A stretch of 64,000 bases of DNA from Polaromonas sp. GTDB taxonomy: Bacteria; Pseudomonadota; Gammaproteobacteria; Burkholderiales; Burkholderiaceae. Under the pieces are notes generated by a model, which saw nothing but the letters and a program-made list of their open reading frames with translations, was not told where the DNA came from and did no database searches. This document shows, piece by piece, positions 36,717-45,616 of the stretch (the stretch's first letter is position 1; the number at the start of each line of letters is the position of its first letter). The position numbers and the translations under genes are program-made. The stretch is taken from assembly GCA_013823505.1 (NCBI GenBank), contig PNMH01000004.1:1-64000 (forward strand), in the 5' to 3' direction.

Positions 36717-37895
36717 TCAGAGTCTGGCCAGGCGCTTCAAAGCCTCGCGCAAGGTGTCGTCTTTCTTCGCGAAGCAGAACCGCACCACCCGCTGATCAAA
36801 CCCGTTGCCGTAAAAGGCCGACAGGGGAATGGCCGCCACACCGATCTCGCGTGTGAGCCACTGGCAGAAGTCGCCTTCGGGCAAGTCGCGCTCGGGCACA
36901 GCCAGGTTGGAGATGTCGACGCACTGGAAATAGGTGCCTTCGCCCGCGAGCATGCGAAAGCGCGTGGTGGACAGGCCTTCGCGAAACAAATCGCGCTTGC
37001 GTTGGTAGAACGCGCTGAGTTCGAGGTAGGGCGCCGGATGGGCCATGTAGGCCGCCAGCGCGTGTTGCACCGGCGTGTTCACCGTGAAAACGTTGAACTG
37101 GTGCACCTTGCGGAACTCGGCGGTGAGCGACGCAGGCGCCACCACGGTGCCCACTTTCCATCCGGTCACGTGGTAGGTCTTGCCGAAGCTGCTCACGATG
37201 AAAGCGCGCGCCGCCAGGCCCGGAAAACGCGCCGCGCTCTGGTGTTGTTGGCCGTCGAACACCATGTGCTCGTACACCTCGTCGCTGATCAGCAGCACGT
37301 CGGTGGGGGCCAGCAGGTCTTGCAGACGCTGCATGTCGGACGCGCTCCACACCATGCCGCTGGGGTTGTGCGGGCTGTTGATCAGGATGGCTCGGGTGCG
37401 CGGCGTCATGGCGGCCGCGATGCGGTCGAAGTCCGGGCGGAAGGTGCCAGGCGTGAGCGGCACGCGCACCGGTACGCCACCGGCCAGTTCGATGTTGGGC
37501 ACGTAGCTGTCGTAGCAGGGCTCCAGCACGATCACCTCGTCGCCGGGATGCACCACGGCGAGCAGCGCGGTGAGGATCGCCTGCGTGGCCCCCGCCGTCA
37601 CGGTGATCTCGGTGGCCGGGTCGCAGCGCAGGCCGTAGAGCGCCAGCATCTTGTCCGCCATGGCCTGGCGCAGCGCGGGCACGCCCGGCATGGGCGGGTA
37701 CTGGTTGTGGCCGGCCTGCATGGCCTGGGCGACAGCGTTGACCAGCGCCGGGTCGCAATCGAAGTCTGGAAACCCCTGGCCCAGGTTCACCGCCTTGTGT
37801 TCGGCCGCCAAGGCCGACATGACGGTGAAGATGGTGGTGCCCACGTTGGGCAGGCGGGAGATGAGGGCGGGTGTGCGGGGTGGATTCGGGCTCAT
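36717..37895 (-). CDS. PLP-dependent aminotransferase, methionine/KAT type (YbdL-like)
   Basis: The 392-residue fold-type I aminotransferase contains VNLGQGFPDFDCDPALVNA, TVTAGATQAILTALLAVVHPGDEVIVLEPCYDSY, NSPHNPSGMVWS, the PLP lysine in SSFGKTYHVTGWKVGTVVAP, and the C-terminal RVVRFCFAKKDDTL. This pattern matches YbdL, which prefers methionine, and kynurenine aminotransferases. It begins 4 bases after cysB's stop in the same transcript, which favours a sulfur amino acid role. Confidence 0.85.
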   Translation of the reverse strand: MSPNPPRTPALISRLPNVGTTIFTVMSALAAEHKAVNLGQGFPDFDCDPALVNAVAQAMQAGHNQYPPMPGVPALRQAMADKMLALYGLRCDPATEITVTAGATQAILTALLAVVHPGDEVIVLEPCYDSYVPNIELAGGVPVRVPLTPGTFRPDFDRIAAAMTPRTRAILINSPHNPSGMVWSASDMQRLQDLLAPTDVLLISDEVYEHMVFDGQQHQSAARFPGLAARAFIVSSFGKTYHVTGWKVGTVVAPASLTAEFRKVHQFNVFTVNTPVQHALAAYMAHPAPYLELSAFYQRKRDLFREGLSTTRFRMLAGEGTYFQCVDISNLAVPERDLPEGDFCQWLTREIGVAAIPLSAFYGNGFDQRVVRFCFAKKDDTLREALKRLARL

Positions 37896-37899
37896 GGGC

Positions 37900-38844
37900 T
37901 CAGAGTTCGTAGTCGTCCGGGGTGCCGGCCATGGCGCGCATGACCTGGTCGCGCGTGAGGCGTTCGCTCAGCAGTTCGGCGAAGCGCAGCACGAAGTGGC
38001 GCAGGTAAGTGCCGCGCTTGAAGGCCACGCGCGCCAGGTTGTGGCCAAACAGGTCGGCGGCGGGGCGGGACACGAGATCGGGTGTCTGGTTGTCCCCCGC
38101 CATCGCCATCTCGGCCACGATGCCCACGCCCATGCCCAGCTTCACATAGGTCTTGATCACGTCGGAATCGATCGCTTCCAGCACGATGTTGGGTTGCAGG
38201 TGGCGCAGTGCAAACGCTTGGTCGATACGGGTGCGGCCGGTGTAACTGGGGTGGTAGGTGATCAGCGGCACCTGCGCCAGGTCTTCGTGAGTGATGCGTT
38301 CGCGCTCCAGCAGCGGGTGGTCGAACGGGAACACCAGCACGTGCTGCCATTCGTAGCAGGGCAGGGTGACGAGCTCGGGGTAGTTCACCAGCGACTCGGT
38401 GGCCATGCCGATTTCGGCCACTTCTTCCATCAGCATCTTGGCCACCTGGTCGGGCGAACCCTGGTGCAGGCTGATGGCGACCTTGGGGTAGGCCTGGCGC
38501 AGCGCGGCCACCGGCCCGGGCAATACATAGCGCGCCTGGGTGTGGGTGGTGGCGATGGAAAGCGTGCCGCTGTCCTGCGCCGAATACTGCTCGCCGATAC
38601 GCTTGAGGTTGTTGACCTCGCGCAGGATGATCTCGATGCTCTTGAGCACCTGCAAGCCTGGTTCGGTCACGCGCTTGATGCGCTTGCCGTGGCGCGCAAA
38701 GATCTCGATGCCGAGTTCGTCTTCCAGTTCGATGATGGCCTTGGACACCCCGGGCTGCGAGGTGTGAAGGGCCTTGGCGGCTTCGGTCAGGTTCAGGTTG
38801 CGGCGCACGGCCTCCTGCACGAAGCGGAACTGGTGCAGGTTCAT
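37900..38844 (-). CDS. cysB: LysR-type regulator CysB
   Basis: The 314-residue regulator starts MNLHQFRFVQEAVRRNLNLTEAAKALHTSQPGVSKAIIELEDELGIEIFARHGKRIKRVTEPG, the CysB/Cbl-type helix-turn-helix. The effector domain keeps TTHTQARYVLPGPVAALRQAYPKV and HQGSPDQVAKML, which bind sulfate or acetylserine in this family. CysB is the activator of sulfate assimilation genes and probably controls the operon at 19-25 kb. Its ATG overlaps cbiX by 4 bases. Confidence 0.93.
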   Translation of the reverse strand: MNLHQFRFVQEAVRRNLNLTEAAKALHTSQPGVSKAIIELEDELGIEIFARHGKRIKRVTEPGLQVLKSIEIILREVNNLKRIGEQYSAQDSGTLSIATTHTQARYVLPGPVAALRQAYPKVAISLHQGSPDQVAKMLMEEVAEIGMATESLVNYPELVTLPCYEWQHVLVFPFDHPLLERERITHEDLAQVPLITYHPSYTGRTRIDQAFALRHLQPNIVLEAIDSDVIKTYVKLGMGVGIVAEMAMAGDNQTPDLVSRPAADLFGHNLARVAFKRGTYLRHFVLRFAELLSERLTRDQVMRAMAGTPDDYEL

Positions 38845-39206
38845 GGACCGGTCTCCAGCGCGATCTGCGCCAACAGCGCGGTCAGGCGGGGGTCTTCTCC
38901 CGCGGCTGGCAACTGCTCGAAACGCACCTGGGGATGAGCTTCTGCCAGGTCTTTCATGAGCACCGGAAGATCTTCCCGCGCGTGTTTGCCCATGCCGAAA
39001 AACAGGGGCAGTACCCGCACCCGCGTGGCACCGGCCTCAACCATCTGGCGCACCGCCGTGCCCATGTCGGGCTCACACAGTTCCAGATAGGCGCACGAAA
39101 CGGCAGCAGCCGGGGCGTTGCGCGCAATCTGCTGCGCCACCGACTCCACTGGCAGGCGCCACAACGGGTCGCGCGACCCATGGGCAAACACGATCACACC
39201 AAGCAT
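38841..39206 (-). CDS. cbiX: Sirohydrochlorin chelatase (short CbiX/SirB type)
   Basis: The 121-residue product is a single-domain class II chelatase: MLGVIVFAHGSRDPLWRLPVE with the metal His in AHGSRDP, YLELCEPDMGTAVRQMVEAGATRVRVLPLFFGMGKHAREDLPVLM with the second His. Such proteins insert Fe2+ into sirohydrochlorin to make siroheme, the cofactor of CysI, or Co2+ for cobalamin. It lies 7 bases after lptG and overlaps cysB by 4 bases, which favours the siroheme role. Confidence 0.9.
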   Translation of the reverse strand: MLGVIVFAHGSRDPLWRLPVESVAQQIARNAPAAAVSCAYLELCEPDMGTAVRQMVEAGATRVRVLPLFFGMGKHAREDLPVLMKDLAEAHPQVRFEQLPAAGEDPRLTALLAQIALETGP

Positions 39207-39213
39207 GGACACG

Positions 39214-40332
39214 CTACCTTCGCAAGACGAGCCAGCCAAACGCGGCCAGCGAAAACACCGAATAGATCAACGAGGGCGAGGCCGCTGCCAGCCAGGGCTG
39301 CCAGGCATTGAGGTTGCCGATGTAGCCGAACACGTTGTTGAGCAAGAAGAAGCTGATGCCGATCATCACGCCGCCGAACACATACGCGGTGATGCTGCCC
39401 GAGCGAAAGTGCAGGTAGGCAAAGGGCAGGGCGAGCACCACCATCACCAGGCAACTCAACGGGTAGAACACTTTGCGCCAGAACTCGATTTCGTAGCGCT
39501 GTGCAGTCTGTCCGTTGGCTTGCAGGTGGCGGATGTAGCCGAACAGGTCGGCGGTACGCATGGTCTCTGGCTTGAGCAAGGCCACCGAAACCATTTCGCT
39601 GTTGATACCGCTGGGCCAGCGGAAGGTTTCGAGTTCGCTGCGCACGATGCGGGCCGACGCCTGTCCGGCGGTGTCGAACTCGCGCCGCTGCACCTGGCGC
39701 AGGGTCCATGAGTCGTCCACCTCGATCTGGCCAGTGGCGGCGGTGAGGGTGGACACCAGTGAGCCCTGGTTGTTGAACTCGAAAATGCGCACGTTGCCCA
39801 GTTCGCCCTGGGAGGACATCGAACCCACGTTGACCGAGAAGTTGCTGTACGGCTGGCGCTCCTTGAGCCAGGCACCCGTCTGGCCGATGCTGATGTTGCC
39901 CTGGTAGCGGGCCTTGAGCAGCTGCGCGGTGCGGTCTGCAAGCGGTGCCAGGTAGTCGCCCATGGCGAATGTGAGCGCCACAAACACCGCGCCCAAGCCG
40001 AGCAAGGTGCGCAGCGCGCGCCAGGGCCCCAGGCCGCTGGTGCGCAGGATCGTGTACTCAGAACCTTGGGCCAGCCGCGCCAGCACGAACACCGCGCCGA
40101 TCAGCACCGAGATCGGCAGCAGCTCGTAAATGCGGTTGGGCATGAGCAGGCCCACGTAGAGCAAGGCGTGTGGGACCGCGTACACCAGCTTGGGGTCCAG
40201 CGCCGATGGTTTGCCCAGATCGGGCAATTCGTCGACGAAATCGAAGAAGAAGAACAGTGACAGGAAGGCCAGCAGCACGAAGCCCACCGCCAGAAAGATT
40301 TCGCCGTAGATCAGGCGTCGGATCGTTTTCAC
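39214..40332 (-). CDS. lptG: LPS export ABC transporter permease LptG
   Basis: The 372-residue permease begins (GTG 40330-40332) with KTIRRLIYGEIFLAVGFVLLAFLSLFFFFDFVDEL. It has six helices around a periplasmic beta-jellyroll domain, as in the YjgP/YjgQ family. With LptF and LptB it lifts lipopolysaccharide from the inner membrane to LptC. The GTG overlaps the lptF stop by 4 bases. Confidence 0.95.
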   Translation of the reverse strand: MKTIRRLIYGEIFLAVGFVLLAFLSLFFFFDFVDELPDLGKPSALDPKLVYAVPHALLYVGLLMPNRIYELLPISVLIGAVFVLARLAQGSEYTILRTSGLGPWRALRTLLGLGAVFVALTFAMGDYLAPLADRTAQLLKARYQGNISIGQTGAWLKERQPYSNFSVNVGSMSSQGELGNVRIFEFNNQGSLVSTLTAATGQIEVDDSWTLRQVQRREFDTAGQASARIVRSELETFRWPSGINSEMVSVALLKPETMRTADLFGYIRHLQANGQTAQRYEIEFWRKVFYPLSCLVMVVLALPFAYLHFRSGSITAYVFGGVMIGISFFLLNNVFGYIGNLNAWQPWLAAASPSLIYSVFSLAAFGWLVLRR

Positions 40333-41447
40333 GCGGCGGCTCCTTGAGCCGCAGCATGGCGTCGACTGTTGATCCAACTGCGCAGGCTCACGTTGTAGTG
40401 CCGCTTGGTCAACCACAGCATGGTCAGCACGAACACGCCGCCGTGCAGCATCAGCATGAAAGCACCCAAGCTCACCAGTCCGCCGGCCACCCAGCTCTGG
40501 CCGAGGTTGAGCAGGTTGTAATAAAACACGAACGAGAACAGCGTGAAGAAGAGGTTGCCGCCGCGGCCCGCGCGCGGATTGCCTGCGGTGGTGGCCAGGG
40601 CGATCAGCACGAAGTTGAGTGCCGTGAGCGCCATGCCGATGCGCCAGCCCAGCTCACCCAGGTTGGCCCGGTCGGGTTCGGTGATGAGCGTCAGCGTGCT
40701 GCGCGACTTCAGGGCCTGCGAACCACCTTCGGTGATGGCGCTGGATCCGATCTGGGTGCCATAGCTTTCGAATTCGCTGACTTTCAAGCCGCTGCCATCG
40801 GCGGCTGTTTCCAGGCGCTGCCCGTTGTTGAGCATCAGGAACTGCTGCTCCTTGACCCATTCGATGCGCCCGGATCGCGCGGAGGTGACGGTCTCGCGGC
40901 CGTCGTCTTCGGTGCTGGAGATGAAGATGTTGCGGCCCTCGGTGCCACCGGCCGTGTCCTTGTCGATGAAGAAGACGCGCCGCCCACTCGACGACTCCTG
41001 GAACTGCCCGGGCGCCACGCGCTCCAGATCACCGCGGCGCTCGAATCGGCTGCGCAGGTTGTCGGTCTGCTGGTTGGCCCAGGGCCAGACGAAAAACACC
41101 ATCAGCGTGATGACCACCAGGATGGGCCAGGAGAACCGCAGCACCGGACCGAGAAAGCCCCCGAGCGAGCGGCCGCTGGAGAACCAGATGATCATTTCGC
41201 TGTCGCGGTACATGCGCGAGAGCGTGAAGACAATGGCCACGAACAAGGCCAGTGTGAGGATGGTGGGCATGCGGCCGATGACGGTGTAGCCGAGCACCAG
41301 AGCAATTTCTTGAGGGTTCACGCTGCCACGCGACGCCAGCCCGAGCGTGCGGATCAGCAGCATCGTCAGCACGATGGTGAACAGCACCACCAAGGTGGCT
41401 CCGAAGCTGCGCGCCAGCTCTCTGCGGATGGAAGAATGAAATAACAT
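40329..41447 (-). CDS. lptF: LPS export ABC transporter permease LptF
   Basis: The 372-residue permease begins MLFHSSIRRELARSFGATLVVLFTIVLTMLLIRTLG, typical of LptF, with GRMPTILTLALFVAIVFTLSRMYRDSEMIIWFSSG and a central periplasmic domain. It is the first gene of a minus-strand chain lptF-lptG-cbiX-cysB-aminotransferase and is divergent from pepA with 25 bases between. Confidence 0.96.
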   Translation of the reverse strand: MLFHSSIRRELARSFGATLVVLFTIVLTMLLIRTLGLASRGSVNPQEIALVLGYTVIGRMPTILTLALFVAIVFTLSRMYRDSEMIIWFSSGRSLGGFLGPVLRFSWPILVVITLMVFFVWPWANQQTDNLRSRFERRGDLERVAPGQFQESSSGRRVFFIDKDTAGGTEGRNIFISSTEDDGRETVTSARSGRIEWVKEQQFLMLNNGQRLETAADGSGLKVSEFESYGTQIGSSAITEGGSQALKSRSTLTLITEPDRANLGELGWRIGMALTALNFVLIALATTAGNPRAGRGGNLFFTLFSFVFYYNLLNLGQSWVAGGLVSLGAFMLMLHGGVFVLTMLWLTKRHYNVSLRSWINSRRHAAAQGAAA

Positions 41448-41472
41448 CGATTGTCAAAAGGAAAACACGATT

Positions 41473-42981
41473 ATGGACTTCGAACTCAAATCCCTCAGCG
41501 CTGCACAAGCGGCCCAACTGACTGTGGACGCGCTGCTGGTACTGGTGCCCGACACGACCCCGACCATGAAGGCCGCTGACCAGGCGCTCACCCGGCTGGT
41601 GGCCCAAGCTGTGGAGCACAAGGATCTTGAGACCGGTGTGGCCAAGCTGCTGGCCTGCTACCGGCCCGAGGGCTTCAAGGCCTCGCGCGTGACGCTGGTG
41701 CGGGTGGGCGATGGCTCTGCCGCTTCGGTGCGCAAAGCCGTGTCCGCCGCCATGGGGTCACTCAAGCAACCTGGTATCCACAAGCTCGGCGTGGTGTTCA
41801 GCCTGATCGAAGCCACTGACGACGGTGTGCGTGCCGCCATGCAGGCTTGCGCCGACGCCACCTACTGCTACACCACCACCAAACCCAGCGCCAAGGCGCG
41901 AACCGTCAAGCAGATCGTTGTGGGCGTGGTCAAGGCAGCCGATGTGCAGCGCGGCTTCAACATCGGCAAGGCTCAGGTGGCGGGCGTGGAGTTCGCCAAG
42001 GAATGGGCCAACCGCCCTGCCAACCACGCCACGCCCACGATGCTGGGCGAAGCCGCGCGCAAGCTCGGCAAGCACCCAGGCTTCAAGGTGGATGTGCTCG
42101 GCCCCAAGCAGGTGGAAGCCTTGGGCATGGGCTCGTTTCTGTCGGTGGCACGCGGTTCGGTGGAGCCATTGCGCTTCATCGTCATGCACTACAACGGCGG
42201 CGCCAAGGGCAGTGCGCCCGTGGTGCTGGTGGGCAAGGGCATCACGTTCGACACCGGTGGCATCTCCATCAAACCCGCGGCCGACATGGACGAAATGAAG
42301 TTCGACATGGGTGGTGCGGCCAGCGTGCTTGGCACCTTTGCCGCACTGGCTGAACTCAAGCCCGCGATCAACGTGGTCGGTCTCATCCCCAGCTGCGAGA
42401 ACATGCCCGATGGCCAGGCCGTGAAACCCGGTGACGTGGTCACCAGCATGAGCGGGCAGACCATCGAAATCCTCAACACCGACGCCGAAGGCCGCCTCAT
42501 CCTGTGCGACGCGTTGACCTACGCTGCTCGCTTCAAACCCCGCAGCGTGGTGGACATCGCCACCCTCACCGGTGCCTGCGTGATCGCGCTCGGTGGTGTG
42601 CGCTCGGGCTTGTTCTCGGCGCGTGATGATCTGGCCCAGGCCCTGGCGAACGCTGGCGAAAAGTCGCTGGACCTGTGCTGGCGTCTGCCGCTGGACGACG
42701 AGTACGCCGAAGGCCTCAAGTCCAATTTTGCCGACATGGGCAACGTGGCCGGCCGCGCGGGTGGCGCCATCACGGCCGCCAAGTTCCTGCAGAAGTTCGC
42801 GACCGAGCTGCCTTGGGCCCATCTGGACATTGCGGGAACGGCCTGGAAGAGCGGGGCGGCCAAAGGATCCACAGGCAGGCCGGTGCCGTTGTTGCTGCAG
42901 TACCTGATCGACCAGGCCGAAGTGCCCGCCAAGGCCGCAGCGTCGACCAAGCCATCGGCTCGTCGTCCTGCCAAAGCCTGA
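41473..42981 (+). CDS. pepA: Leucyl aminopeptidase (M17, cytosol aminopeptidase)
   Basis: The 502-residue metallopeptidase has the M17 signature ILNTDAEGRLILCDAL with two metal ligands, GKGITFDTGGISIKPAADMDEMKFDMGGAASVLG with the catalytic Lys and metal Asp residues, and a C-terminal GRAGGAITAAKFLQKF. E. coli PepA also works as a DNA-binding protein in Xer recombination and carAB control. The order lptG-lptF / pepA-holC is conserved across beta- and gammaproteobacteria. Confidence 0.96.
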   Translation: MDFELKSLSAAQAAQLTVDALLVLVPDTTPTMKAADQALTRLVAQAVEHKDLETGVAKLLACYRPEGFKASRVTLVRVGDGSAASVRKAVSAAMGSLKQPGIHKLGVVFSLIEATDDGVRAAMQACADATYCYTTTKPSAKARTVKQIVVGVVKAADVQRGFNIGKAQVAGVEFAKEWANRPANHATPTMLGEAARKLGKHPGFKVDVLGPKQVEALGMGSFLSVARGSVEPLRFIVMHYNGGAKGSAPVVLVGKGITFDTGGISIKPAADMDEMKFDMGGAASVLGTFAALAELKPAINVVGLIPSCENMPDGQAVKPGDVVTSMSGQTIEILNTDAEGRLILCDALTYAARFKPRSVVDIATLTGACVIALGGVRSGLFSARDDLAQALANAGEKSLDLCWRLPLDDEYAEGLKSNFADMGNVAGRAGGAITAAKFLQKFATELPWAHLDIAGTAWKSGAAKGSTGRPVPLLLQYLIDQAEVPAKAAASTKPSARRPAKA

Positions 42982-42988
42982 GGCCGTT

Positions 42989-43423
42989 TTGCCCGACGTC
43001 GCCTTTCATTTCAATGCACCCGACCGGCTGGGCTACGCCTGCCGCTTGCTTCGCAAGGCGTATCTGCGCAAAGCGCGGCTGTTTGTGTGGGTGGCGCCCA
43101 GCGATCTGGCCCGCCTGGACACCGCTTTGTGGACCATGGGCAACGGCGAGTTCGTCCCCCATTGCCGAGCAGACGACCCCGATCTCTTGAAGGCGCGTTC
43201 ACCCATTCAGATCGGCGATCAGTTGCCGGAAGAGCGAGGCCATTGGATCTTGGTCAACCTTCGCCACGACATGCCGGATGACCCAGCGGCCTTCAACCGA
43301 GTCATTGAAGTGGTGACGCTGGACGAGGCGGACCGCGGCCCGGCGCGGGAGCGCTGGCGCCAGTACAAGGCGCTGGGCCTGGAGCCGCAGCGGCACGACC
43401 TTCAACTTGCGCCTTCGGATTGA
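42989..43423 (+). CDS. holC: DNA polymerase III subunit chi
   Basis: The 144-residue product contains VAFHFNAPDRLGYACRLLRKAYLRKARLFVWV, FVPHCRADDP and ERGHWILVNLRHDMPDD, matching HolC. Chi bridges the clamp loader and single-strand DNA-binding protein. The start is a TTG at 42989 with GAGG just upstream; no ATG is available until residue 50. It follows pepA by 7 bases, as in many genomes. Confidence 0.92.
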   Translation: MPDVAFHFNAPDRLGYACRLLRKAYLRKARLFVWVAPSDLARLDTALWTMGNGEFVPHCRADDPDLLKARSPIQIGDQLPEERGHWILVNLRHDMPDDPAAFNRVIEVVTLDEADRGPARERWRQYKALGLEPQRHDLQLAPSD

Positions 43424-43613
43424 CTCCGCGCAGGGGCGGAGCATGACAGCCGCTAATGCGACATTCGCCGCGGTGATGTTCTCTGTGAAAACCCTCGATT
43501 GAGCTTTCGCCTTGTCACGTATGTGAAATTCGCGGCTTTTTTAGAGTATCTTTATGAGCGTGATGGCAAAAGTTCCCATCGCTTAACTTTTTCAATCCTT
43601 TTTGAGGAAAACC

Positions 43614-44798
43614 ATGCAACTGAACCTGAAACTGGCCGTTCTTGCGGCGGCCGTCGCTCTTGCCGCTTGCGGCAAAAAAGAAGAAGCCGCGCCGGTCGCA
43701 GCACCCGCGGCGGCTCCTGCACCTGCAGCCCAGGTCATCAAGATTGGTCACGTCGGACCCACCAGCGGTGCGATTGCCCACCTTGGCAAGGACAATGAAA
43801 ACGGCGCCAAGATGGCGATCGAGGAACTCAACGCTGCTGGTCTGACCATCGGTGGTGCGCCCGTCAAGTTCGAATTGCTGGCCGAAGACGACGCAGCAGA
43901 TCCCAAGCAGGGCACCGCTGCCGCCACCAAACTGGTGGACGCCAAGGTCGCTGGCGTGATCGGTCACCTGAACTCGGGTACCACCATCCCAGCCTCGCAG
44001 ATCTACAACGACGCCGGCATCCCCCAGATCTCCCCATCGGCCACCAACCCCAAGTACACCCGCCAGGGCTACGCCGGCGTGTTCCGCATGGTGGCTGACG
44101 ACGTGCACCTCGGTGGCACGCTGGGCAAGTACGCTGTCGAAACGCTCAAAGCCAAAACCGTGGCCGTGATCGACGACCGCACCGCTTACGGCCAGGGCGT
44201 GGCTGACGAGTTCGAAAAAGGTGTGGCCGCTGCTGGCGGAACCGTGGTGGGCCGTGAGTTCACCAACGACAAAGCCACCGACTTCAACGCCATCCTGACC
44301 ACCCTGAAGGCCAAAAAGCCAGACGTCGTGTTCTTCGGCGGCATGGACGCCGTGGCCGGCCCGATGCTCAAGCAGATGAAGCAGCTCGGCATCAACGCCA
44401 AGTTCATGGGTGGCGACGGCATTTGCTCCAGCGAACTGCCCAAGCTGGCCGCTGACGGCATGGCCGACGACCAGGTGTATTGCGCCGAAGCGGGTGGTGT
44501 CGAAGGCGAGCAGAAAGAAGGCATGGACAAGTTCCGCGCCGACTTCAAGGCCAAGTTCGGTGCCGACGTTCAGGTGTACGCACCCTACGTGTACGACGCT
44601 GTCAAAGTCATGGCCAACGCCATGGTGACCGCTGGCTCGGCAGACCCCAAGGTCTACCTGCCCGCACTCAAGGCCACCAACTACAAAGGCGTGACCGGCA
44701 ACATCGCCTTTGACGAAAAAGGCGACATCAAGAATGGCGCCCTGACGCTCATGACCTACAAGGCCGGTGCCCGCACCACCTTGGCCGTGATCCGCTGA
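43614..44798 (+). CDS. Branched-chain amino acid ABC transporter substrate-binding lipoprotein (LivJ/LivK type)
   Basis: The 394-residue product begins with a lipoprotein signal peptide ending in LAACGKK, so Cys19 is the likely lipidated residue. An Ala/Pro-rich linker (AAPVAAPAAAPAPAAQ) precedes the periplasmic-binding type I domain: KIGHVGPTSGAIAHLGKDNENGAKMAIEELN and a late FGADVQVYAPYVYDAVKVMANAM. LivJ/K proteins bind Leu/Ile/Val. No livHMGF genes follow; a strong terminator does, so it is a single-gene unit. GAGGA lies before the ATG. Confidence 0.92.
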   Translation: MQLNLKLAVLAAAVALAACGKKEEAAPVAAPAAAPAPAAQVIKIGHVGPTSGAIAHLGKDNENGAKMAIEELNAAGLTIGGAPVKFELLAEDDAADPKQGTAAATKLVDAKVAGVIGHLNSGTTIPASQIYNDAGIPQISPSATNPKYTRQGYAGVFRMVADDVHLGGTLGKYAVETLKAKTVAVIDDRTAYGQGVADEFEKGVAAAGGTVVGREFTNDKATDFNAILTTLKAKKPDVVFFGGMDAVAGPMLKQMKQLGINAKFMGGDGICSSELPKLAADGMADDQVYCAEAGGVEGEQKEGMDKFRADFKAKFGADVQVYAPYVYDAVKVMANAMVTAGSADPKVYLPALKATNYKGVTGNIAFDEKGDIKNGALTLMTYKAGARTTLAVIR

Positions 44799-44819
44799 TC
44801 AGCGTTTCCTGGTTCATTC

Positions 44820-44850
44820 AAAAAGGCCACCTTCGGGTGGCCTTTTTTTC
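44820..44850 (+). terminator. Terminator after the branched-chain amino acid binding protein
   Basis: AAAAAGGCCACC (44820-44831), UUCG tetraloop, GGTGGCCTTTTT (44836-44847), with seven T in total. A 12-bp stem makes it one of the strongest terminators in the window. Confidence 0.92.
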
Positions 44851-44968
44851 TGCGTGCGTTGCTTCAAACGGGCCGGGCGCGGCGATGTCCTACACCGGTG
44901 GTTGCAGAAGGCGGCTATGGTGATGTGCAAGGTGTACGAGCGACACTGCAACCAACAAGGACACAGGC

Positions 44969-45418
44969 ATGGACAACATCTACGAAGCCCTGAGGGAAAG
45001 CCACGAGCTGCAGCGCAGGCTGTGCCGCCAACTGGTGCGGATCAAGCCAGACGATCCACGTGCTCAGGAGGTTTTCAGCGAGCTCCGCATTGAGCTCGCA
45101 GCCCACGCAGCTGCGGAGGAGCGGTTTCTCTATGCGCCCATCCTGCTGGACGATTTGGGTCTGAAACCGTCCCGGCACGCTCTGTCTGAACACCACGAGA
45201 TCGACGAATGCGTTGAGGCCTTGGGCAAGGCCCGCAAGAAACCGGAGGCGTGGCTTGAGCTGGCCAAGAAACTCTCACACGAGGTGCACCACCATCTCAA
45301 GGAAGAAGAAACCAAATTCTTTCAGCTCTCCGGCAAGATCCTGACCGACCGGCAAAAAAGCACCTTGGCCGGGAAGTACCGGCGCGACCTCAAACGCATG
45401 CGGGCGGTTGAGGCCTGA
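44969..45418 (+). CDS. Hemerythrin HHE-domain protein
   Basis: The 149-residue alpha-helical protein carries the HHE ligand pattern: His12 (SHELQ), His46 and Glu50 (AAHAAAEERFLY), His75-Glu80 (EHHEIDE) and His104-108 (SHEVHHHLKEEE). Such domains bind a di-iron site and act as oxygen, NO or iron sensors or carriers. It stands alone between a terminator and tRNA-Ser. Confidence 0.87.
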   Translation: MDNIYEALRESHELQRRLCRQLVRIKPDDPRAQEVFSELRIELAAHAAAEERFLYAPILLDDLGLKPSRHALSEHHEIDECVEALGKARKKPEAWLELAKKLSHEVHHHLKEEETKFFQLSGKILTDRQKSTLAGKYRRDLKRMRAVEA

Positions 45419-45458
45419 TCCAGGTGGCGGCTGATCAGAGGCGACGCACAAAAGAAAA

Positions 45459-45476
45459 ACGGGCCGTGAGGCCCGT
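45459..45476 (-). terminator. Terminator downstream of tRNA-Ser
   Basis: ACGGGCC (45459-45465), loop GTGA, GGCCCGT (45470-45476). On the minus strand it is followed by TTTTCTTTTG. Confidence 0.8.
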
Positions 45477-45490
45477 GTTTGCTTGATCCC

Positions 45491-45580
<90 letters not shown>

Positions 45581-45592
45581 GCGAAGCCTGCC

Positions 45593-45598
45593 ATTGTA
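45593..45598 (-). promoter_or_regulatory. -10 element of the tRNA-Ser promoter
   Basis: TACAAT on the minus strand lies 12 bases ahead of the mature tRNA end. A -35 is not evident at standard spacing. Confidence 0.4.
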
Positions 45599-45616
45599 GC
45601 AGCCTCGCGGAGCCCC

